Shown here one piece after another: positions 10,013-21,255 of a stretch of DNA of 64,000 bases. This DNA is from Diphasiastrum complanatum (lineage: Eukaryota; Streptophyta; Lycopodiopsida; Lycopodiales; Lycopodiaceae). A program made the translations under genes and the position numbers. Within the stretch, counting starts at the first letter, position 1, and each line of letters opens with the position of its first letter. The stretch lies in NCBI GenBank assembly GCA_029204225.1, contig CM055102.1:33764585-33828584 (forward strand), given 5' to 3'. The notes under the pieces are model-generated. The model did not search any database. It saw nothing but the letters and a program-made list of their open reading frames with translations, and was not told the origin of the DNA.

Positions 10013-10704
10013 TGTGAAAAGTATAGTACTAAGGACCATAAATGGATCTTTGAATGATCCACAAGGTGATTGTATGCTTGTTAAACAATCTATCAGAAAC
10101 TAGTCATTAGAAAACAAAATCTAGTTTAGCAGCTTGATAGGAAACAAGTAGAGACAATCAAAACATTGATCAATTAGTATAATCCAACTCCACACGTGTG
10201 GAAATAAGGCTGTAGTACGGCCTGTAGACAGTGTTTACAAAGTGCCAAAGCTGGGTTTCATTGGAAAAATAGAGTAATCACCATACAATGAGAGGAAACT
10301 CGAGTTTCTCCTTGAGGCTCCAAAAAGTTTTCTATCTTCTCACTATGGAGAATGGGAATACATAGTAAAACACACTTCCTTTACAAAGTTAGGTGAAAAT
10401 CCAGCATGTAATAAGGAAGTAGACTCCACTTTCTTGCCCTAACTTGTAAACCCTAGTCTAGATCCAAGAGTCATGCTTGGTAGGTGCATGGTAGGTACAA
10501 ATCTCATCATAAATCATGGTCTAGATCCTACAAAGTAGGAATCACTACCAAATAGACACAACCACTCCTCTTGACTCGTGGTAACCTACTTTAGGTGTGT
10601 ATGTACAAGTGGCACTTTGGCCATTGAAGTAACCAACAAACAATATTGACAAAATGTACAATATTCTACATGGCTAGATTTGCCAATGTAGGCAATTTTT
10701 CACA
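10013..10704 (-). repeat. Copia-A1 5' LTR
   Basis: 692 bp, partner of 4742-5431, followed by the AATTG target duplication. It carries TCCACACGTGTGGA at 10189-10202, a G-box palindrome that the other LTR has as CCACATGTGTGG. Confidence 0.95.
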
Positions 10705-10709
10705 AATTG

Positions 10710-11829
10710 ATAACGTTAAGCTTTAAATATAAGACCTTTTTCATATCCAATAGTTATAATTTTGGAAAGTTTCAAAGGCCAGATTTTCACCCGATAGCTA
10801 ATCAACGTGCATTTAAAGCATTTGAAAACCAGAGTGTATATTCTCGCGCGCTCATTCGATATTGGACGGAATATGAATGATCAGAGCTTGATTCAATAGA
10901 TTCTGCATAACTATGGCTAGTATGAAGAGTCTTCTGAATCAAGCTTTGATCATGCATATAGCGTCCAATACTTTCTAAAATTTCGATAATATTTTGGTCT
11001 TGGAATAGCGATTCGATGCATGCAGTCCAAATGTAACAAATACATTGTCTACCAGGCGCGCTGATCTGATATTCTATACGTAAAAAAATATACTGGAACG
11101 CATAATGAAAGACTTATGAAAATGTTCTGAATGAACATTATCTCAAAATGAAAAATTTCGTCTTTATAGTGCTTAAATAGGACGAGAGATTGTAATAATT
11201 CTCCTCGTACACGTTTTTCAATGATATCCATTAATCATTTGTTTATAATTTTTTTAATGATTATTCTAGGAGGCTAGTGATTGTCTATTTAATGTAATAT
11301 GACGCAGGTACAAACTCTAGGGTCAGGGCTAATGATGATTCGTTGAATTTAGCTATAGACTAGTTAATGTATTGCAGCGTAGGTACAAATTTGTCTCATT
11401 CTGATTGGTGGATAAATATAGGCTGTAAATCTCAATTCGTTATTTGACAAATGTATGGCTGTGATCAACAGAAATTGGCTATAAATATCTGCACCACTTT
11501 TCATATTTCGATTCCGTGGTCTTTTATTCTGAACTCTTTAGCCTTCTTGTTTTTTTTTTTTTCATTCTCACGATATCAAATCGATGCGCGCCATCCCTTG
11601 TTGTGCATGCTCGTCTTCATTCAGGCGCGCTGAATTGATATCAGCCACTTCCAACGAGTGCTTTTCAGAGAATTTCATTCTTGGCCTTACCATATCGGAT
11701 CAGCGCGTGCACTTTGCTTTATTCCTCTACCGATATCTATCTGTCGCACACATTGGAAGATTGCAAATGAATTTTGCAATGTCTTCAATTAACGAGAGAT
11801 TATGGTTTGTGTTATTGTCGTGATGTAGG
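10710..11829. other. Non-coding stretch with inverted repeats
   Basis: No coding region is supported. It contains the hairpin at 10858-10972 and five copies, on both strands, of a motif close to GGCGCGCTGATYYGATATC (about 10844, 11054, 11571, 11623 and 11691). A 12-bp T run lies near 11550. Confidence 0.5.
10858..10972. repeat. Imperfect inverted repeat, stem of about 52 bp with a short loop
   Basis: Left arm 10858-10910 (from GATATTGGACGGAATATG through AGCTTGATTC) pairs with right arm 10921-10972 (ending ATATAGCGTCCAATACT). By eye roughly four fifths of positions match, with a loop of about 10 nt. The size fits a miRNA-precursor-like foldback or a small foldback element. I do not recognise a known miRNA in either arm. 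Confidence 0.7.
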
Positions 11830-12225
11830 GTTCAAGATGATTTTTTATAGTAATGCTAGCTGGGCATCCCTCAATGATGATTGTAAAAGCATTTCAGGAG
11901 GATGCACCATCATGTCAAGAGCGACAATTCTCTAGGTCAGCAAGAAACATACCATTGTAGCTCAGTCATCCTGCGAAGCAGAGTATGTTGCATCAACAAA
12001 GATGGCGAGCAAGATAATTTAGCTCAAGCAGTTCTTGGACAAATTGGACAAAACAAGAAATGAGCCTCTGGTCTTGCAGATGGATAACACGTCTGCAATA
12101 CATCTGACGAAAGATCATGTGTTTCACTCAAGGATGAAACACATCGTGATCAAGTACCACTTGAACAGGGATCTGATTGAGAAGAAGATGCTGCAGACCA
12201 CCTTCATCGGAACGAAAGACATGGT
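11830..12225 (+). pseudogene. Copia RNase H fragment
   Basis: Plus-strand remnant reading FYSNASWASLNDDCKSISGG, then SKKHTIVAQSSCEAEYVAST, then LQMDNTSAIHLTKDHVFHSR and MKHIVIKYHLNRDLIEKK. These are the canonical Copia RNase H blocks (D.SWA.., QSS.EAEY, DN.SAI.L, H.R.KHI...H). At least two stops lie upstream of the longer open part (12035-12430), and codons after about 12225 are not Copia. No LTR was found. The family differs from the other Copias here. Confidence 0.85.
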
Positions 12226-12819
12226 TCCTATTTTAGCTTTACATTGGAGTTCTTATTTTAGGTTGGTAGTTGAGTACCTTGATAATATTTCTCATGATTT
12301 TATAACTTCTCTCTCACAAAAAAAATATACAAACCCACACACACACACCCGCCATCGGCGGACACTCTTTACTTCACCAATAGATTACATCAAGTATGCC
12401 ACTCAAACAGGGAATAAAGTGGAGGCCTGAGACTCCATAACACATGTGATGTATTTTGATCATATTTGAAGTTGAACAAACATGTTATCTTTGATCAATA
12501 TCAATAGTGAGTACAATGACTTGAAGTAATAACTTTAGCTTTGTTGAGCGTGATAACACTGGCTATAGAAAGTCTTTGATTTTAATTGATAGAGACAATA
12601 TCTCAGAAGTTATAACTTCAGTTGATCGTTGTGTGTTATAGGGTCAACAAAGTCACAAAAATCACTAGATTATAGATGAGTCCGAACATTTTGCGAATAA
12701 CAAATTTGCGAGTTTTGTGAGTTTTTTCTTACCGATATTTGTTGATTTTAATTACCAATATTAAACAGAACAAAAAATGTACATATAGAAATTGAAGATA
12801 AACACCTTAAGCATCATAG
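12226..12819. other. Non-coding stretch related to 49900-49950
   Basis: No gene seen. A CA-rich run lies near 12330-12350, followed by CGGACACTCTTTACT, also present at 51301-51315 beside the second 18-bp array. CAACAAAG..ATTAGATTATAG-type sequence at about 12648-12680 matches 49913-49943, upstream of that second array, so the two loci share more than the array. Confidence 0.45.
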
Positions 12820-13010
12820 CACTGGGTATTACTCTATGCCCCTATGGTTGTTTGTCTATGGTATTACTCTATGCCCCTGTGGTTGCAAAAACTGATAGAT
12901 TAATTGGTTGATCTATTTGAAAGCATGGCAATCATCTACTTTATTTGCTAGATTTGTCCTAAAGTAGGTAGATTTGTCCTACAGTAGGAAAATTTGTCCT
13001 ACAATAGAAA
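12820..13010 (+). repeat. Short tandem repeats: a unit of about 36 bp twice and a 19-bp unit three times
   Basis: GGTATTACTCTATGCCCC followed by TRTGGTTG occurs twice in tandem (about 12826-12890). ATTTGTCCTAMARTAGG occurs three times in tandem (about 12951-13008). Both directly precede longer arrays. Confidence 0.8.
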
Positions 13011-13077
13011 AAAACTGGAGTCGGATTTCTAAGTTGACAGTATCGAAAAATTGTTCTATATCTAAAAATATAAAATG

Positions 13078-13325
13078 GGTTAAAAAAATACACTGGGTCG
13101 AAAAAACACACTTGGTCAAAAAAACACTGGGTTGGAAAAACACACTGGGTCGAAAAAACACTGGATCGAAAAAATACACTGGGTCAGAAAATACATTAGG
13201 TCAAAAAATACATTGGGCCAAAAAAAATACATTGGGTCGAAAAAATACACTAGGTCAAAAAATACACTGGGTCGAAAAAATACCTTGGGTGAGAAAAATA
13301 CACTTGGTTAGAAAAATATATGCAG
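13078..13325 (+). repeat. Minisatellite with a unit near AATACACTGGGTCGAAAAA
   Basis: About a dozen imperfect copies of 18-22 bp. The block GGGTCGAAAAA recurs with variants GGTCAAAAA and GGCCAAAAA. An open frame across it (12974-13351) is a by-product of the repeat and is not called as a gene. Confidence 0.88.
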
Positions 13326-13359
13326 GGCTGGAAGAATATACTGAACGTTGAACTTGGCC

Positions 13360-14030
13360 AAGGACTCGAATTTTTCCGAAAGACTTGTGTTTTTCGAATA
13401 ACTAAAATTATTTGTGAAGACTCGAATTATTCCGAAGACTCGAATTTTTTCAAAGTCTCAGATTTTTTGAAAGACTTGAATTTCTTGGACGACTCAATTT
13501 TTTGGAACGACTCAAATTTTTTGATGACTCGAATTTTTCCAAAAGTGTCAAAATTTTTGAAGACTCGATTTTTTTTGAAGACTCAATTTTTTTCGAACGA
13601 CTCAAATTTTTTCCAAGACTCGAATTTTTTCAAAAACTCGATTATTCCAATGAATCAAATTTGTCCAAATGATCGAATTTTTTCAATGACTCAAATTTTT
13701 CAAACAACTTGATTTTTTGGAACGACTTGAATTTTTCCAATGAATCAACTTTTTTCAATGACTTGAATTTTTTAGAGACTTGAATTTTTCTAAAAGAATC
13801 GAATTTTTCTAAAGACTCGAATTTTTCCAAAGAATCAAATTTTTTCAAAGACTCAAATTTTTCCAAAGGATCGAATGACCTTTTGTATTGTCAAATCGAA
13901 TTTTCCAAAAGAGTCGAATTTTTTCAAAGATATGAATTTTTTCAATGATTTGATTTTTTCAATAATTTGATTTTTTCAAAAGACTCGATTTTTTTTTTCT
14001 AAAGATTCAAATTTTTTCGAATAATTTGAT
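13360..14030 (+). repeat. 18-bp minisatellite array 1, unit near GACTCGAATTTTTCCAAA
   Basis: More than 30 degenerate copies of an AT-rich 18-bp unit whose GGAAA..TTTCC parts can pair. A non-repeat insert at about 13875-13900 (GACCTTTTGTATTGTCAA) recurs in array 2 as GACCTTCTGTACTGTCAA. The unit is a multiple of 3 and lacks stops in several frames, giving spurious Phe/Lys/Asp/Ser ORFs on both strands. Confidence 0.92.
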
Positions 14031-16184
14031 GCTAAAAATAATCAACGATGGAACGCAAATTGTAAATATCAATCAAGCTCTGTAACGAAACGAAATGAAA
14101 CTAGACAAAACAAAACGAAGCGAAGCGAAACTTGAATGAGCTCTAATATTGACATGTTGAAACGAAATCAAATTAATTGCGAACAAAAGATAATTCAGAT
14201 TTATTTTAGATATAATTGCTAGTCACTACTTGCTATATCATTCCTACAATCCTCTAGAAAATAGACAGACACTGTTGATCTATGTTTTAGATTAATACAA
14301 CATTTTACAAAACTGAACCAATGTGAGAAATTGATAAAACGAGTGAATGAGATATACAAACAATAGCAGACAATAATTCATTCAAGATCAGACAAAAATT
14401 GAGAGTGATATGTGTATAATAACTACAATATCATCTATTAATCCTCTTGATTTCGAACACTGTATGACAGATCTACACAACGCATTGGCGTGAGAGAAGC
14501 GACATTATCTCACGAGTAATGTCTCGCTTACTAGCGGACTTCTTGGATTTTTTTAGATCTTGTTTACAAAATTTGTCTCGCTTATAGGCGTATTCTGAAT
14601 TCTGTGTATTTTTATCTGCTACTGTATGTATCTTATACATTCAGAGTAGCACACCAGATTAGATAGACTAAATAATCTATAATTAATCATGAATTACAAG
14701 AAAGGTGGATTAGGCATGTCCTAACACTCTTCCACTGACGTCATCATATCATATCAGAGTTTTTGTAGTTCATGGTACTTGCATGATCTTCTTGATCCTT
14801 TGGAACATGAAGGTTGAAAAGTGTCGCGAAGATTTTCGTGTCGCTTTGAGCAGGTTGACTTTCATGTCATCTGACTTTTTCCTATTGTATCACGAAAAAA
14901 TTTCTTTCGTGAACTTTTCTCGTTCGTGTCTTTTCATCAAGATGCTCACAAACATTTTTGCTTCGTGTCTAACTTATCATGTAAAACTACAAACGAAGAC
15001 CAGTTTCATAGACATTTACATCTAAGTTAAGGTTCAATATTCTAAAATATCCCCAATATGTATTCAAATCGTGAAACTTCATCCCATACAAATTGAAAAA
15101 GCCACTTTAAAAAATATTTTAAGACAATTGTTTATTAGATCACAAGGAAGGTGTATGTGACATCATTGCAATGCTTCATATGTTGAGTGACTCCAATACT
15201 TTCAAGTATCAGACCAAAATTCAGAATATATCTTAGAAACACTTATTAGATTCATGTTTATAGATAAATATCATAAATTTAAAAAAAAAATTAAAAAAGC
15301 ATGAGATTAATGCATGTTTTTTAGATGATTATTGTCATTTTGTGTGTACTTTTCATAATGTTAATTGAAGACTTCAACTTTTTAATGTTCTAGAGTGCAC
15401 TGGACATGTATTTCATCCAATACAATTTCGGAATGATATAACTAGCAAGAAGTATGTGATATCATTACAATGTTTCATGTGTTGGTGATTTTAGTACTTT
15501 AATTTGAAGATTATATAATGATAAGTGAAAACATATTTTAACGGTTTATAGTTGACAATCAACTTTATTATATTTATATGTATGATGTCTTTTCAAATAC
15601 CAATATCTTTTGAAATCGCTTGGGTTGTTTTTTAATATGTTATGACCATTTGAGCCACACGAAGCAAATAAATCTTTACAGAAAAATTCTAAATTATTTG
15701 CAATCTTTTGTTCATAATTATTTTTTAACATAAATATATAGAGATGCATCTGACAACATTTTTGGAGGAGGGTTTTCATAGTGTTGTTGATATCTTTTCA
15801 TCAACGATATTGTTTGTCCAATGTAAATTTTTTTTATTTTTAATGCATTCTAACTTGTAGATGTAAATGTTAGTATTTCATCATCTATATATATTAAAAC
15901 TTTAGTAGTGCAGCACTAACGTTGCCCACGAATGCATGACAGGCAGTGTTAGTGGTACCCTACACCCCCCCTCGCACAGTTTTGAAATTTTTTTCTCTCC
16001 CCTCCCACAGGCCCATCACACTCAGGCTCTTTGCCCACCCGCCTGCATGTATTCATGAGGAACATTTGTTTGTTGATGGATATGTCATTGTTATTGTTGT
16101 TGTCATTGTTGCAATGTTGTCGATTGTTGCTTCTTCTTTATTTTGAAGAGCTATTTTTGGTAAAATTAGCCAAATGACACCTTT
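14031..16184. other. Non-coding stretch with a possible decayed LTR end and a diverged duplication
   Basis: No gene is supported. Read on the minus strand, TGTTAGGACATGCC starting at 14726 is preceded by a purine tract (GGAAGAG), as at a Copia 3' LTR boundary. If so, 14040-14726 could be LTR; the other end was not found. CGAAA-type short repeats lie at 14085-14130. Blocks near 15145-15200 and 15440-15500 (ATGTGAYATCATTRCAATG) look like a diverged direct duplication. Confidence 0.3.
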
Positions 16185-17655
16185 CTACAACCAATTCACC
16201 ATTGTCATGAGAGGATTTCTTTGATGTCCAATACCACCTTCCTTGATAAACGTTCCACAGTATTGGCACCTTAACCTTTGATTCCTTCCAGACTTGAAGA
16301 AGACCTTTGACTTGGAAGCTCCTCTCCCTTGAAAATAGCTACACCATAATGATGGAAACCCGAGGCCTCCATGCCTCATAATGATCATGAAGATCAAAAT
16401 CACAAAATAGACAAAAGTGTTTACTATCAAGATTTTGCATCTAGCTTGACTAGTCCACAAACTATGAACTTTTTTCATGATAGATCTAATCTTGAACTCA
16501 AAGACTATCTTGATATTATTGAGACTACATACTTGCTCAAGGATGTAAGTGTCCTTTATGGATGATTCACTTAATCTCATGAGAAGTTTACCAATTGCAA
16601 AAAAAAACATGATTTTTCACACTATGAATGTCTATCTCATTTTTGCTTTTACAAGATCTAAGAGCATACATTTGATGACACAACCACTTGCCTTCTAAAT
16701 GATTTAGAACCAGATATAAGCCATTTATAATATGAGATATGTCCATACAAGAGGCATCATACAAAATTATTGAAATTTGAGATGTAGAAATCTCATCAAA
16801 GCAAGATGGTATATCAAATGATAGAAGAGAAGCAAAAGTGAATGTGTTGGAGTAGATACCACCTGAAAATTGCCCCTTTTTCCCATGAATTTGGAGCCAC
16901 ATAGACTCGGCCTTGCCTCTTGAAAATCTTCTTGGCACCGTGAGTTGGAATGACTCCTCCTCAAGGCTTGGTCTTTTTCCATCATGCACTTGGATTGTTG
17001 GTAGATATGAGAATCTCACCATCATCCCCTTAATAGAGATGAGACTTTCTTTACTCCTTACATTCAAAGGAATATCGAAAAATCATATGGATCTAAAGAT
17101 CCCTAAAATATCAACTATTGCAATCTTCCTATCAAGCACCATTGATAAGAGATACATCCAATTGAAGTCTTCAATGAAGGAGTCACATAAAAAAGCACCA
17201 TCTTTGCTTCTACTTGATAAAACAAGATCATCCAAATGAACAAGATGAAAAAATTGATGAGAAGTAGAACACCTTGGCAATAACTCTCTAAGTGCTTTTG
17301 CCAAAGCACCATCTTCATGAGCCTTACCATCATGGAACATAGATTGAGGCAATCCAATTGCCTTCTCCTCCTTGAGATGATCCAAGATCCTCTTGACCAC
17401 ACTTCCACAAGGATTAGTTTCCAACTTGAAAATATTTACACATCTAGTCTCTCTTGCCACCACTTCACCATCCCTCTTAATCAAGCAAGCATATTTTCCA
17501 AAGTAAACTTGGAAACCATCATCAAGCATTTTACCAACACTAATGAGATTCATGGTGAGATCAGGCACAAAAAGTACATCAATAAGAGTCATAGTGGATC
17601 CAACACCAATTGGTACACTACAAATTCCTTCTATATTGCATTTCCTAGATGACAT
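16185..17655 (-). pseudogene. Copia-D remnant: protease-to-integrase region, strongly decayed
   Basis: Minus strand. 17655-17083 reads CNIEGICSVPIGV, then DVLFVPDLTMNLISVGKML and DDGFQVYFGKYACLIKR. This is the segment between the Copia protease and the integrase zinc domain (compare NALYVPKLTKNLLSVGQL in Copia-A1). About 17240-17120 has integrase-like HLVHLDDLVLSSRS and FIEDFNWMYLL. The two further open stretches (17067-16588 and 16610-16185) have no domain I can name. The primer-binding-site and LTR signals at 18150-18162 lie on the 5' side, consistent with the same element. Confidence 0.6.
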
Positions 17656-17895
17656 TCTCGTCTATAGTAAGACCTTTGAGGAACACATAGAACACTTGAG
17701 AATTGTCTTGATGAAACTCTGGCAGGAGCTACTTAACGGTAAGGAATCCAAGTGTGAATTCTTTAAGCATGAGCTAGTTTATCTTGGTCATCAGATCATT
17801 GCTTATGGGATCAAGATTGATGAAGAAGCCTATAACTTCATCGAGAAACATCCAATTTCCATGAAATCAATTGCACTAGAAACTACACTTCACTA
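17639..17895 (+). pseudogene. Gypsy reverse transcriptase fragment
   Basis: Plus strand, opposite to its neighbours: DDILVYSKTFEEHIEHLRIV, then SKCEFFKHELVYLGHQI and IAYGIKID. This is the part of a Ty3/Gypsy RT from the catalytic (YL)DD into the thumb. Gypsy-1 on the minus strand still has its own equivalent (about 19440-19560), so this is a separate fragment. It is joined to Copia-D sequence without visible LTRs. Confidence 0.85.
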
Positions 17896-18493
17896 GCTTT
17901 CCAAGAAGCTATCAAACACTAGATATAAATCTACCTTGGAGAAACACCAACCATTCAATTTGGTGATCTCATACGTGCCTGAGCAGTGTAGTCCATATAG
18001 TACCCAACATGGATCAATCCAATATTTTTTTATCCATTTTGGCCCAAAAATAACCTTGATATCCATAGAGATTCAACTACACTCTCAAAATCAAGATTTT
18101 AAGCCAAAATTTTCATCACATTTCATCTATGCATGCAAATTTTAGGTAGGCTCTTATACCATGTGAAGTTTTCACATGTGTGGGGACAGTCGAAACAATG
18201 TGAATGATCTCCTAAAGTGTGAGTGATTGTGTAGATGAACACCAAAGAGATAGATTGATTCTAGCTTGGCAATTCTAAGGCAAGAGCACTAAATACATGC
18301 ATGAAACATTTACCACTCATCATACACATGTGAAGGCAGCTTGTGATGACAAAAACTAAGTAAAAATACAGCTTGCTCTTGGGTAGAGAGAGAATACAAG
18401 TATGGCTCCTCGGGTAGAGAGAGTGTGACACAAAAACTCTGTGTAGAATCTCCAAATCCCTCCAAAAAACTAAGTGTAGAATCACTCTCAATC
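17896..18493 (-). repeat. Copia-D leader, primer-binding site and start of 5' LTR
   Basis: GCTCTTATACCA at 18150-18161 differs by one base from the initiator-Met primer site of the other Copias and is directly followed by TGTGAAGTTTTCACATG from 18162, a plausible LTR start. CATGTGAA and TTCACATG form an 8-bp inverted repeat around it. The far LTR end was not found before Gypsy-1 begins near 18494. 17896-18149 shows no gene. Confidence 0.5.
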
Positions 18494-20865
18494 TCACTCA
18501 AGTACTAGCTCGAGCCAGAAGAGATGTAGTGTTAGAATCCCCATCGTCGATCCGGTCATTGCTAAACCACAAACAAAACGTACGTTACTGCCCAACCATA
18601 GAGGTATTGCCACCTCAAGGTCAAGTGTCCTATGTATCCCTGGGTGACCAGCACAAGGGTTTTCATGACACTGCTGCAGGATTTGGGCCTGCACGTCCTC
18701 CCTATTCGGCACAAAAACCTTTGCCATCCAGAAAAGGAGGCCATTCCTTATGTAATAATCTTCAAGTATCTTGTCATTTTGGGATTGCTTGGGATCCTTC
18801 ATCCCAAGGTCATCACTAGATCTAGAATTTCCTGTCAGGACATCTAGCCATATGCGACCGAAAAACTTGCTGATTCGACAAAGATCCTGAAGTGAAAGAT
18901 ACAAATCAGATTGAATCTCAGTAAAGCATAACTGATTAATCTCTCCAATGTGACTCAAAGCATCACCAACACAATTTGACGTACCTTTATGATACTTAAT
19001 GTTGAACACAAACTCATGAATGAGTTCCAACCATCTAGCCCTACGGCCATGAAGGCCCTTGGCATCACAAATATACTTAAGAGATTGGTGATCAGTCATC
19101 ACCATAAATATGGCACCATAATGATAATGCCTCCAGATTTTTAAAGTGTGAATGACTGCAAAAAGCTCTTTCCCATAGGTAGAATACCTCGTCTCGGCTT
19201 CTTGCTTTCAAAAGCAACTGGTCTACCACCGTTCTTACCACAAAGTCGCTAGCATATGCATCAACCATAAAGGGCTGGTTAGGGTCGACAATATGTAAAA
19301 TTGGAGCCGTAGAAACACAATGCTTGAGAGTCTCAAAACTCTCATTCATTTCATCAGTCCATGTTGTCAATAGACTTTTCTGCGACCACATTTTTTTTCC
19401 CCCCAAGTATTTGAGTTTAGTTTGGAAGAACTCACATTTTGACTCCTAAGCATAGAGCTTTTCTTGTCTTAGAAGATCCAAGACAATACGAAGATGCTTT
19501 TCATGCTCCTCAAGGATCCGACTATAAATTAATATGTCGTCCAAGTACACCACCACAAACTTTCCCAGATATGGATGAAAAATATCGTTCATCATCTACT
19601 GGAATGTGGAGGCGTATTCGTGAGTCCAAAAGGTAACACTAAACACTCATATTGGTCATACCTGGATCAAAATCTAGTCTTAGGAATATCTTTGTTCCTG
19701 ATCCTTATTTGATGGTATCTTGATCTAAGATCAATCATGGAGAAATACTTAGCTCCATTCAGACGATCCATAAAATCATCCATCCTAGGTAAGGGATATC
19801 TATTTTTAATTGTTAAGTCATTTAGCTTTCTAAAGTCAACACACAAATGTGTTCCACCATCCTTGTTATTACCTACAAGGATTGGTGCTTCCCAAGGGGA
19901 CTTATTAGGCCGAATATGGACCATCCTAAGAAGTTCTTGTAAATGTCTAGAAATTTCATCCTCTTCCTTGATGCTAACCCTGTATAGAAAAAGAGATACA
20001 GGTTGGCTTCCAGGAGGCAACTCAATTTGATGATCAACATTCCTTTGGGGAGGTAGCCATCATGGAGTTTTTAAGGAAAAACATCGCTATACTCTTGCCT
20101 AAGTTTGTTAAATATTCTTCTTTCAGGTGAATTAATACTTAAGGGATTATTTAATGGCACATTCAAAGGCAAATATGATAAATTAATATTTAGACTCCTG
20201 GACTGCATGGTCATCCACATAAATTTCATCTTTCAAAAACATAAAAATAAACTTTATTACCAGAATCTATCAAATATTCAACAACTTCTAAAGCAAAAAC
20301 CATAGGATCAAAAGGCCTATTTACATTGTCTTTTAGCTCAACATAATCCTTAAAGACTCATTGTTAGAGTAAAACCACTCTTTTCCTAAGATTATGTCTA
20401 CGCTATCCAAATTCATTATATGAAAATCCAGCAGTTCAACATAATCTTGAATCTTACCCCGATGCCATTTTCACCACATACAAGTGATTACTTGGCATAG
20501 TAGCCACCTTGAGCTTCTGCACCAGTTTAGCATTTATAAAGTTATGTGTGGGACCATCATAAAACAGAACAATCATAGCTTGACGTCCTACGATGCCATT
20601 CATATGAATGAGAACATAAGGGCCAAAAACAGCTATATTAAGGCAACAATTCTCACAACCAGTGCCATCCTTAAAGGAAAGGTCAACAAAAGAAACACTA
20701 GAATTATCTGGCACTTTAAAATATTTAGGTTACCCACCAAATTTCTTTTGCTTTTTCTTTGGACAATTTTTGAAAGATGCCCCTTTCCCATGCAGGAGAA
20801 GACAAGCCGCCGGTTCTCGCCTTGTCAAAATATGTGGGATCCAACTTGACGCGCTTCTTCCCACC
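18494..20865 (-). pseudogene. Gypsy-1: chromovirus-like Ty3/Gypsy remnant, gag end to integrase start
   Basis: Minus strand, 5' to 3'. About 20865-20740: gag end with a degenerate knuckle (CLLLHGKG..KNCPKKKQKK). 20714-20454: retropepsin remnant (FYDGPTHNFINAKLVQKL). 20020-19440: RT with [31 protein letters not shown] and [16 protein letters not shown], and YLDD at 19536-19547. 19406-19090: RNase H start. 19105-18494: TDHQSLKYI, WLELIHEF and an integrase zinc site (GHPGIHRTL). DLRS.YHQI and the RT wording resemble chromoviruses, unlike the SGYN form in Gypsy-3. Several frameshifts and stops. Integrase is truncated near 18494, gag near 20865. Confidence 0.9.
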
Positions 20866-20885
20866 TAGGCATTAGGGGAAATATG
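20862..20885 (+). repeat. Shared terminal-type motif CCTAGGCATTAGGGGA
   Basis: The 16-bp CCTAGGCATTAGGGGA at about 20870-20885 recurs in the opposite orientation at about 63198-63213, again a few hundred bp outside a gene reading away from it. Sequence to the left (TTCTTCCCA versus TTCTTCTCT) also agrees partly. It may mark the end of a transposable element family; no second end was found at either locus. Confidence 0.4.
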
Positions 20886-21255
20886 GGCCCTTCACTTTAG
20901 AGAGAGGTTACATAGAGAGAGAATACAAACCGGTAACTTCTGGTTACCGTTTTTTGAGTTTCCGGCCTTGCTCGACGTTTAACTAGTATGGTTAACTTCA
21001 GACAATAGTTAGTTTAGCATGAGATGTAATAACTTCTCTTCATGCTCATTCCCAAATTCGGGACTAGAGCTTTAAGACTGAAAATCTTGGTGTGCTCAAT
21101 GCAAAAACTGAAGCGGGAGAGGCAAACGTTTTGAAATCACTGTATGCTTATAGTGAAATATGAGGCGGGACGATTTTCCAATGGGACATAAACATTACAA
21201 AAGTAAGGAATGCTAGATCTATTCATATTAATTTATTGTAGGTAGATTCATTTAC

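Larger units (their letters stand above)
4742..10704 (-). mobile_element. Copia-A1, full-length but defective Ty1/Copia retrotransposon
   Basis: A 5963-bp minus-strand element with two LTRs (4742-5431 and 10013-10704), each starting TGTGAAAA and ending TTTTCACA. A primer-binding site lies at 10001-10012, a purine tract (GAGGAGGAG on the minus strand) at 5432-5442, and perfect 5-bp target duplications AATTG at 4737-4741 and 10705-10709. Internal order is gag, protease, integrase, RT, RNase H, as in Ty1/Copia. By eye the LTRs differ by a little over 20 substitutions in 690 bp, so it is clearly older than Copia-B1 and B2. Several lesions show it cannot move by itself: an inverted gag start, a degenerate zinc knuckle, a frameshift, a stop and a mutated RT catalytic box. 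Confidence 0.97.

Noticed and set aside
13360-14030. Array of short repeats that might suggest CRISPR
   Set aside because: Units are contiguous 18-mers without unique spacers, in plant DNA; it is a minisatellite.
15130-15510. Two similar blocks as LTRs of a small element
   Set aside because: Similarity is limited and no TG..CA ends or target duplication are visible.
17639-17895. The plus-strand RT piece as an inverted part of Gypsy-1
   Set aside because: Gypsy-1 still has its own copy of that segment on the minus strand (about 19440-19560), so this is a separate fragment.
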